The notes beneath the pieces are model-generated. The model had not been told where the DNA came from. It saw nothing but the letters and a program-made list of their open reading frames with translations, and made no database searches. Shown here one piece after another: positions 58,024 through 64,000 of a DNA stretch of 64,000 bases. The stretch is from Thermoanaerobaculia bacterium. Its GTDB lineage: Bacteria > Acidobacteriota > Thermoanaerobaculia > Multivoradales > J023. The translations under genes were made by a program, and so were the position numbers. How positions within the stretch are numbered: position 1 is the first letter of the stretch; each line of letters opens with the position of its first letter. The stretch is taken from the NCBI GenBank assembly GCA_030431255.1, contig JAUIJL010000007.1:1-64000 (forward strand). Reading direction: 5' to 3'.

Positions 58024-59820
58024 TCAGGGCTCAGGTTTTAGGGCTTGCCCTTCTTCGTACATGGATTCGATCTCGTCCTTGAAACGTTCGTGGATCACCC
58101 GGCGTTTCAGCTTGAGGGTTGGGGTCAGCTCTCCGGTCTCCATGCCGAAGCGATGGGCCAGCACCCTGAAATTGCGGACCGTCTCCACCCGTGCGACCAT
58201 TTGATTCACCTGACGAACGCCGTCACGAATAGCCGCCAGGACCGCGGGATCCCGATGGGCCGGCTGATCGTCGCTTCGCCCCTCGACCAGGGAAAGATTG
58301 TCCTCGTCGATGGTCACCAAGGCGGCGAGAAAACGTCGGTTGTCTCCGATCACGATGGCGTCACCGACCACCGGAATCTCCTTGAGGTGGTTCTCCACCC
58401 CGACCGGAGAAATATTCTTGCCTCCGGAGGTCACGATGATCTCTTTTTTTCGGCCGGTAATCACCAAGAAGCCTTCGTCGTCGAGGGCCCCCAAATCACC
58501 GGTGTGAAACCAGCCCGAAGCCTCGAGGCTCTGCTCGGTGGCGTTGGAGTCCTTGAAGTAACCCTGGAAGATGTTGGGGCCGCGGAAGAGGATCTCTCCG
58601 TCTTCAGCCAGCTTCAGCTCCACGCCCGGAATCGGCGGGCCGACGGTTCCCAAGCGAGTCGCCCCTTTTCGATTCCAGGTGCCCGGACCACAGGTCTCGG
58701 AGAGACCATAGACCTCGTAGATTCGGACCCCGAGCCCGGCGAAGAAATCCAAAATCTCGCGGGTGATGGGCGCCGCCCCGGACGCGGCCACCCTGAGATG
58801 CCGCAACCCGATTCGCTGACGGGCCCGGCTGAGCAGAAGTCGATCGGCCAAACGCCATTGCAAGGTCAGGGCAAAACCCGCGCTCTCGCCTCGATTGAGG
58901 GCGTCGGAATAGCGGTATCCCACCCTCGTCGCCCAGCGCAGAAAAGACTTGATCGGCGGCGAGGCACGGCGGAGACGATCACCGACGCCGGTGTGGAAGC
59001 GTTCCCAAACCCGCGGCACGGCAAAGAAAATGGTCGGCTGCACCTCGCGCAGATGGTCCAAGAGCATCTCGGGGGCTTGTGCGTAATACACCGTGTAGGC
59101 CACGTAGGCCGGCATGTGCACCGACATCATCTGCTCGGCCACGTGGGCCATCGGCAAATAGGAAATGATCGAGTCCTGGGCGCCGAGGCCGTGGAGGTCC
59201 ACTCCAATCCGGCCGGTATCCACCAAATTGCCGTGGCTGAGCATCACGGCCTTGGGATCACCGGTGGTTCCGGAGGTGTAGATGAAGGTGGCGATATCTC
59301 GACGCTCTATGGACTCCAACCGCTGGTCGAGCTCGTGCTCCGGCGTGTTTTCCGCCAGGGCCAGAAATTGCTGCCATCCCAGCACACCGGGCTGATCGGC
59401 GTGGTCTCGGCGCATCAGCACCACGTGATGGAGGTGGGGTAGATCGCCGCGAATTTGCTCGATCTTTTTGAGCTGCCCTTCGTCTTCGAGCAGGACCACC
59501 GGCGTTTCCGCGTGCTCCAGAATGTAGCCCACTTGATCCGCCGAGCAGGTTTGGTAGATCCCCACAGACACCGCGCGGGCCGACATGGTCCCCAAACAAC
59601 CGATCGCCCACTGGGGGCAGTTGTTGGCCAGAATCGCGACCCGATCTTGGGGTTGCACCCCCAAATGCATCAGCGCCCGAGCACAGCTGCGAATCTGGCG
59701 GTGGTACTCCCGCCAATCGGTGGTCACCCACTCGTCGTCGATCCGCTCGCCATAGGCGGCGTGACCGCCGCGGGAAGCCGCGTGCTCGCGTAGCTGCTCG
59801 AGAATGGAGGTGGAGGACAT
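58024..59820 (-). CDS. Long-chain acyl-CoA ligase (AMP-forming)
   Basis: A 598-residue ANL-superfamily enzyme that activates fatty acids with ATP and CoA. The P-loop-like motif is IYTSGTTGDPKAVMLSHGN, the adenylate-binding motif VYGLSETCGPGTWN, then GWFHTGDLGALDDEGFLVI with the ribose-binding Asp, and the hinge/CoA motif GRKKEIIVTSGGKNISP. The insert and length fit the FadD15/long-chain bacterial group rather than acetyl-CoA synthetase; the usual catalytic C-terminal Lys lies in LKLKRRVI. There is no signal peptide. The ankyrin gene follows after 20 bp. The specific chain length is not predictable. Confidence 0.92.
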   Translation of the reverse strand: MSSTSILEQLREHAASRGGHAAYGERIDDEWVTTDWREYHRQIRSCARALMHLGVQPQDRVAILANNCPQWAIGCLGTMSARAVSVGIYQTCSADQVGYILEHAETPVVLLEDEGQLKKIEQIRGDLPHLHHVVLMRRDHADQPGVLGWQQFLALAENTPEHELDQRLESIERRDIATFIYTSGTTGDPKAVMLSHGNLVDTGRIGVDLHGLGAQDSIISYLPMAHVAEQMMSVHMPAYVAYTVYYAQAPEMLLDHLREVQPTIFFAVPRVWERFHTGVGDRLRRASPPIKSFLRWATRVGYRYSDALNRGESAGFALTLQWRLADRLLLSRARQRIGLRHLRVAASGAAPITREILDFFAGLGVRIYEVYGLSETCGPGTWNRKGATRLGTVGPPIPGVELKLAEDGEILFRGPNIFQGYFKDSNATEQSLEASGWFHTGDLGALDDEGFLVITGRKKEIIVTSGGKNISPVGVENHLKEIPVVGDAIVIGDNRRFLAALVTIDEDNLSLVEGRSDDQPAHRDPAVLAAIRDGVRQVNQMVARVETVRNFRVLAHRFGMETGELTPTLKLKRRVIHERFKDEIESMYEEGQALKPEP

Positions 59821-59969
59821 CGATAGATCGGCCTTCGTTCGTGAGATCCTCCGCGATCGGCTGGACCGGTCACCAAGAGGGGGAGGAGGCTCATGTTCGG
59901 GTCGGCTGGATCATATCGCTTCTGGGCGGTCACCGCGACTGACCCGGCGGCCGCCTCTCCGAAGGCGTC

Positions 59970-60611
59970 TCAGGGCTTCTCCTTGCCTTCCGGCACCCAA
60001 GCCCCCGCCTCTTCTCGGTAGGTCTCCAATTGGGCGAATGCCTCGGAATAGTCCACATGATCCGCGTGATAGGTCACCTTGCCGTCGACCATCCGAATGT
60101 GGGAGATCTGGGTGAAGGTAAACTCCATCGACTCCATGTTCACGCCCCAGGCCTTACCTTCATTCTTCACCCAAGCGGTGCCGATGAAGTAGACATTCGG
60201 CCCCGCGACGAAGAATTGATCCGCATCGAAACGGACCTCGATCACACCCGATGCCTCGGAGGAGGCTCGCCAGAACTCAGTGATCGCCTTGGCTCCTTTG
60301 AGATCGACCATGTCCCGGCCGAAGAATTCCATGGAGAAGTCTTGGTACCGGCTCTCGCTGGTCAAGAAGGTCGCCGCCTGATCGAAATGCTCGTTCAAGA
60401 GCGCTTCGAGGTATTCCCAGGCGACGTCGGCGAGGTTGAGATCGTGATGGATCTTGGCGGCCTGCGGTCCGGAAGGCGCGGCCTCCGGTGGGTGATCTTG
60501 GGCGGCCACCGGACCCGCGACCGAGAACCCACTCCATAGGAAAAGCAATGCCGTGCCGATCCCGCAAGCTCGGCGCCTGAGCGATACCTTCATCCACGTG
60601 CTGCTCAACAT
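59970..60611 (-). CDS. Exported SnoaL/NTF2-like protein
   Basis: A 213-residue protein with a signal peptide (ACGIGTALLFLWSGFSVAGPVAAQD) and a cone-shaped NTF2/SnoaL-like domain of about 130 residues: VAWEYLEALLNEHFDQAATF, SRYQDFSMEFFGRDMVDLKG, KAITEFWRASSEASGVIEVR and MVDGKVTYHADHVDY. The HADHVDY ending is typical of SnoaL-like domains acting on small hydrophobic molecules, but the catalytic pair cannot be assigned safely. GGGAG lies 5 nt before the ATG. Neighbours are an acyl-CoA ligase and a response regulator; no clear link. Confidence 0.75.
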   Translation of the reverse strand: MLSSTWMKVSLRRRACGIGTALLFLWSGFSVAGPVAAQDHPPEAAPSGPQAAKIHHDLNLADVAWEYLEALLNEHFDQAATFLTSESRYQDFSMEFFGRDMVDLKGAKAITEFWRASSEASGVIEVRFDADQFFVAGPNVYFIGTAWVKNEGKAWGVNMESMEFTFTQISHIRMVDGKVTYHADHVDYSEAFAQLETYREEAGAWVPEGKEKP

Positions 60612-60782
60612 GAGATCTCCCTTTGAGTGTCATAGAGCTCAAGGGTAACTCGAACCGCGGAGAGGCGTCGAGCCCGAGCCGGCCCTGGATCGCGGCCGTT
60701 TGCACGAGCTTGCGGTAGCCCCGGGGTTGTGGAGCGGCTCAGCGGAGCAGCTCAGAGGTAGCGGCTCGGAGCCGCTCGATCA

Positions 60783-61754
60783 TCAAATGGCTACCGATAA
60801 CGCCCCCACGAGCGCTTCCATGGCGCTGGGCCCCTCGATTCGGCGCTGGGCGGCGGAGCCGTAGAAGCAGTTGGCCGCATGACGGGCGACCAGACCGAGA
60901 CAATGGCGCGAGAAATGATCCCGGTCGCCCAGGCGGACGAATAACCAACCGTCACCGAGACCGTGATCCAACACGAAGCGGGCGAGCAATCCGTTGTCGA
61001 AAATTTCCGGCTTGCGCGCGCCTTCGAATAAGGAAATTGGCTCGCAATGCCGGATGAAACCCGCGACCCGTCGACGCAGACCCGCCACCCTCATTTCCGA
61101 CTCGGCTTCGCTCAGATCCGAGGCTCGGCATAGGGAGTACTCCGCCCCGTCTTCGCCCTCCCCGGTCAATCGCAGATATAGAACCACTTCCGGGCTGTTC
61201 AACACCTCCGCGGTAATCCGGGTGATCTCTTCGACCATGGATTCCATGGATTGGTAAGGCCTGAGCTTGAGCATGGAGTCGTCGATGGCCTCAAACGCCA
61301 ACCGCCTTTGCTCCAAAACGGCCAGCTCTGTGTAGGCTTTGAGACTGGTGCGCACCGCCGAGTAGAGACGAGCCGCGGTCAGCTCACCCTTGGACAGATA
61401 ACCATCGATATCGTATTTATGAATCACATCCCTTTCGGGCGCCGCACCGGGCTGGCCGGTCCTGAGCAAAATTCGCACGAAGGTGTTGCCCTGCTGTCCG
61501 CGGATCTGCTCGCAGGCGGCCAAACCGGACCGATCGTTTTCCATCACCACATCCAAGAGCACGACGGCGATATTGGGCACCGTGCGCAGCACCTTCAATC
61601 CCTCCCGAGCCGACGACGCGCTCAAGATGTCGACGCCCCTGCGCTGGAAGGTCAACGACTTCAGGGTCATTCTCGAGATGACATGGACGTCGGGATCGTC
61701 GTCGATCACTAGAATCTTGTGGCGGCTGGTGTGCAATCGGTCGAATTCGATCAT
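60783..61754 (-). CDS. Response regulator with DUF3369 output domain
   Basis: A 323-residue protein. The receiver domain (about 10-130) has the acidic pocket VIDDDPD, phospho-acceptor Asp68 in VLLDVVMEND, Thr99 and Lys122. DUF3369 (about 140-323), a GAF-like sensory domain, is seen in LEQRRLAFEAIDDSMLKLRP and ITRITAEVLNSPEVVLYLR. Many DUF3369 regulators carry an additional HD-GYP, GGDEF or kinase domain; here none follows, so output must be by protein contact. CAGGAG lies 6 nt upstream of the ATG. No cognate histidine kinase is adjacent. Confidence 0.88.
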   Translation of the reverse strand: MIEFDRLHTSRHKILVIDDDPDVHVISRMTLKSLTFQRRGVDILSASSAREGLKVLRTVPNIAVVLLDVVMENDRSGLAACEQIRGQQGNTFVRILLRTGQPGAAPERDVIHKYDIDGYLSKGELTAARLYSAVRTSLKAYTELAVLEQRRLAFEAIDDSMLKLRPYQSMESMVEEITRITAEVLNSPEVVLYLRLTGEGEDGAEYSLCRASDLSEAESEMRVAGLRRRVAGFIRHCEPISLFEGARKPEIFDNGLLARFVLDHGLGDGWLFVRLGDRDHFSRHCLGLVARHAANCFYGSAAQRRIEGPSAMEALVGALSVAI

Positions 61755-62073
61755 TTAGCGCTCCTGTGAAATCTCGAAGGCCACATGGCTTTCGAGAAGA
61801 CTCTACGCCTAGCGATCTACGGGTTGCCGATTTGCCCCGAGCGATTTCTCCGCCCCCTGATCCAATCCGCTGGAGGTTCCTTTTCTCCTTCCATGAATTT
61901 CGCGAAAGCCCCGGCCGTTCGCGCCCCACCGGGCTCAATCGTCCTGAAAACTCAACGCCTCGGGCGGCCTCCCGGGCCAAAGGGAGAAAACCTCTCGATT
62001 TTCTGGGGCGAACGGAAACCGTTCCGAGACCGGCCGAAAGACGGCCCTGAGCTCGCTTCCCCGTGTCGGCCGA
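61755..62073. other. Intergenic region upstream of the DUF3369 regulator
   Basis: About 320 bp between two minus-strand genes. I see no supported gene in any frame and no strong terminator after the flavoenzyme. It presumably contains the regulator promoter; only the CAGGAG ribosome binding site at its left end is clear. Confidence 0.5.
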
Positions 62074-63867
62074 TCAGAACCGCCCCTGCACCAAACGTCG
62101 GGTCGACGGCGCCCGGTGCACTTTTTCGAGATCCGCTTCGTCCTTGAGCTCGGTGATCAGCTCGACCACGTGCTCGGCGGACATGAGGGCACCTTCTTGC
62201 CATCCGGGCAGGGGCGACACTTGATCGCCGACCACGAAGAATCGTCCTCGGTCCGAGCCCAATAAGCGATGGTAGGCCTTCGCGTCTTCGGGATCGTCGT
62301 CGTTCCAATCGGGCCAGCCGCCGGCGGCATAGGGGACTTGTTGCCAGGCGATGCTGAGGCCTTTGTTCATCGGCACGATTTGATCGCTGCCGAATTCGGG
62401 ATGCAGCTTGAGGGCCCCTTTCCGCGCTTCCTTGAGCCGGCGCTCCAAACCCCAGCGTCCGAATTGCTCGGCATCCTCGTCGTAGATATAGGCGCCGGTC
62501 AAGGTGCCTTTCTGTGAGAAATAATCGTTCGACGGATACCACATCTGGGTGATGAGATCGTCGATCCAGCTGATGCCTCCGTAGATCCCGTAAGCATCGT
62601 CTTCCCAAAAACGGGCGTTGGCTTGCCACCCGACTTTGGCGGCGGCGCCGAATTTCGCTTGGTCGACGGCCTGCCCGTAGTCGTCGGTGAAATTCGCTTC
62701 CACCTGCCTAGCCAATATCGGCAACGGGATATTGCTGACACAAAAATCGGCGGTCTTGCGGACCAGATCGCCGGTCATGTGATCGGTGTAGGAAACCGCG
62801 ACCCCGTCGTCGGAGATCTCCACCTTCTTCACGACGCTCTGATAGTCGATCAAATGTCCGACCCGGCGGACGAAACCGTCGACGATGCGATCCATGCCGC
62901 CCACCGGCTGGAAGAGGGTCGGTTGCCATTCGTATTCCACCGGCTGATAGAAACGATCGGTCCAGAATTCCGAGCGCAGCAGCTCCGAAAACGCCAGAGG
63001 ATCGGGGGGAATGCAGGTTTGGTCGACTTCCAGGGGTTTGGCACACCCGGAGCGGGTTGAGCCCGAATACTTGAAACAGTCCAAGGCCTTTTGAATGCAG
63101 GCCCCACATTGACCACACGATTGATCGCAGTCGGCACAACCCGAAGAGCAGCTCAAACAAGGCTCGTTCAGCTCGGCGTGATCACAGGCCTCGTTCTTGC
63201 CCAGATCGCCGAAGACCTTCAGCAGGCAGAGCAGCTGGTTCTTCATCTCCTCGAGCTCGTCACCCTGAAGCTCGTCGTCCAAAGAGCCTTTGTAGACCGC
63301 CTTGGCCAGCAGCTCGGCGATGTAACCGCGGGTGTCGTTGGCGACTCGTCGGTTGACCTGCGGACGCCCACCGAAGGCTTTTTGGGTCTGGAAAAGGTTG
63401 GCCGTGGTCTCCATCACGTAGACCTCGAGGGGCACATTGAGCTCACGGCAATAGTGCAAAATTCGGCGGTGATGGTATGGCAGCCGGCCCGGCCCCATGT
63501 TGAGGTAAAGACCTTTGTCGAATTGGCAGACCTGGTCGCGATGCCCTTCTTGGTGGATGTGAGTGCCCGGCCGAGCCGTGAGGCTGCGTCCACCGGCGCG
63601 GCTGTTCACTTCCAGCACCTCGCATCGATAACCCGCCTGATCGAGCATCAAAGCGGTGGCCAGACCGCCGATTCCCGCACCGAGCACCAAGACTCGCTGC
63701 CCGTCGCCCACGTGGCGGTCGAGCTTCGGTGGCCCGGCCCAGGCTCCCGGGGTGTTGATCAAACCGAAGGACACCATGGCCTCGTAGACCGCCGCCGATC
63801 CCCCTACCCGACCCGCCATCTCCAAAAATCCGCGCCGAGAAAATCCACCCTTCCCACTTCTCGCCAT
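62074..63867 (-). CDS. Tat-exported FAD-dependent amine oxidase-like enzyme with Cys-rich insert
   Basis: A 597-residue flavoprotein. The N-terminus carries a twin-arginine signal (FSRRGFLEMAGRVGG). The FAD-binding fold starts RVLVLGAGIGGLATALMLDQ, and the second FAD-contact region ends the protein (GRFFVVGDQVSPLPGWQEGA). This architecture is that of the flavin monoamine oxidase/phytoene desaturase superfamily. Residues about 226-282 form an unusual insert with eleven Cys (CLSCSSGCADCDQSCGQCG, later SGCAKPL and QTCI). The ATG at 63867 has AAGGGGG upstream and places the Tat motif near the N-terminus; an upstream start at 63921 is less likely. Substrate unknown; the Cys insert may bind a metal cluster or form disulfides in the periplasm. 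Confidence 0.82.
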   Translation of the reverse strand: MARSGKGGFSRRGFLEMAGRVGGSAAVYEAMVSFGLINTPGAWAGPPKLDRHVGDGQRVLVLGAGIGGLATALMLDQAGYRCEVLEVNSRAGGRSLTARPGTHIHQEGHRDQVCQFDKGLYLNMGPGRLPYHHRRILHYCRELNVPLEVYVMETTANLFQTQKAFGGRPQVNRRVANDTRGYIAELLAKAVYKGSLDDELQGDELEEMKNQLLCLLKVFGDLGKNEACDHAELNEPCLSCSSGCADCDQSCGQCGACIQKALDCFKYSGSTRSGCAKPLEVDQTCIPPDPLAFSELLRSEFWTDRFYQPVEYEWQPTLFQPVGGMDRIVDGFVRRVGHLIDYQSVVKKVEISDDGVAVSYTDHMTGDLVRKTADFCVSNIPLPILARQVEANFTDDYGQAVDQAKFGAAAKVGWQANARFWEDDAYGIYGGISWIDDLITQMWYPSNDYFSQKGTLTGAYIYDEDAEQFGRWGLERRLKEARKGALKLHPEFGSDQIVPMNKGLSIAWQQVPYAAGGWPDWNDDDPEDAKAYHRLLGSDRGRFFVVGDQVSPLPGWQEGALMSAEHVVELITELKDEADLEKVHRAPSTRRLVQGRF

Positions 63868-64000
63868 GCCTGAGCCCCCTTCGGATTTGTTGCCGAGCAC
63901 ATGCGGCAGCCCGCCTGGCAACTCCGCCGGCCGGCCCCGTCCACGGGATCTTTCGACCCGTGCCTCGTTTTCGAGCTTCTGGTGATCTATCGTGCCCAGG

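Noticed and set aside
58045-59442. Long frame opposite the acyl-CoA ligase
   Set aside because: The ligase frame has all ANL motifs; the antisense frame has none and no ribosome binding site.
60760-60776. Hairpin AGCGGC/GCCGCT after the DUF3369 regulator as a terminator
   Set aside because: The stem is short and no T-run follows on the minus strand, so it cannot be supported as a terminator.
61755-62147. Plus-strand frames starting MAFEKTLRL near 61785
   Set aside because: They run into the antisense of the flavoenzyme, have no ribosome binding site and no recognisable protein features.

Overview
The window is GC-rich, densely coded chromosomal DNA from what looks like a member of the Acidobacteriota, perhaps the Thermoanaerobaculia. 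The evidence is a protein with the acidobacterial VWFA-related architecture, three large Ser/Thr kinases with C-terminal TPR repeats, two ECF sigma factors of the kinase-associated type, TonB receptors with an N-terminal carboxypeptidase-regulatory-like domain, and many small exported proteins. This placement is inferred from gene content; there is no rRNA in the window. The only RNA gene recognised with confidence is tRNA-Gln(CTG).

Layout. 0-4.4 kb: an accessory block with two TPR proteins around a small exported peptide; the larger TPR gene has clearly lower GC than its surroundings. It is followed by a frameshifted UPF0175 antitoxin-like gene. 4.5-15.2 kb: an orphan ABC ATPase, an esterase, the aspartate-family pair thrA-asd, an LCAT-type lipoprotein lipase, a quinone-reductase-like MDR enzyme and the VWFA-related protein. 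15.2-18.6 kb: a small His/Cys exported protein and a ZnuD-like TonB receptor, probably for metal uptake, ending in palindromic repeats. 18.6-38.1 kb: a signalling island. It holds a kinase-ECF sigma operon; an FHA-type sigma-54 activator flanked by two unusual repeat proteins, each preceded by a near-identical -24/-12 promoter; a second TPR kinase; a TonB receptor behind an 11-bp-periodic operator-like array; an OmpR-type two-component pair; and a divergent ECF sigma/TPR kinase pair. Two dispersed repeats tie parts of this island together.

38.2-50.9 kb: a PQQ-like propeller, an exported LolA-like protein, a CbiX-type chelatase, a PLP enzyme, a WD40-pseudoGTPase-zinc ribbon protein, an M28 peptidase with a low-complexity insertion, pterin carbinolamine dehydratase, a nucleotidyltransferase and an all-helical unknown. 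51-54.7 kb: tRNA-Gln with its own promoter and terminator, a glycosyltransferase, an FkbM methyltransferase, a mini zinc ribbon protein and an unknown. 54.8-64 kb: a thermolysin-family (M4) protease behind a possible riboswitch-like leader, an exported ankyrin protein, a long-chain acyl-CoA ligase, a SnoaL-like exported protein, a DUF3369 response regulator and a Tat-exported flavoenzyme with a Cys-rich insert.

The best candidate for an undescribed system is 22.6-26.7 kb. A phosphothreonine-sensing (FHA) sigma-54 activator appears to drive two adjacent beta-repeat proteins. One of them has its ribosome binding site buried in a 14-bp inverted repeat, placed so that only transcripts from the sigma-54 promoter would escape it. 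Next are the peptide/TPR-regulator block at 0.2-4 kb and the structured leader at 56.8-56.95 kb.
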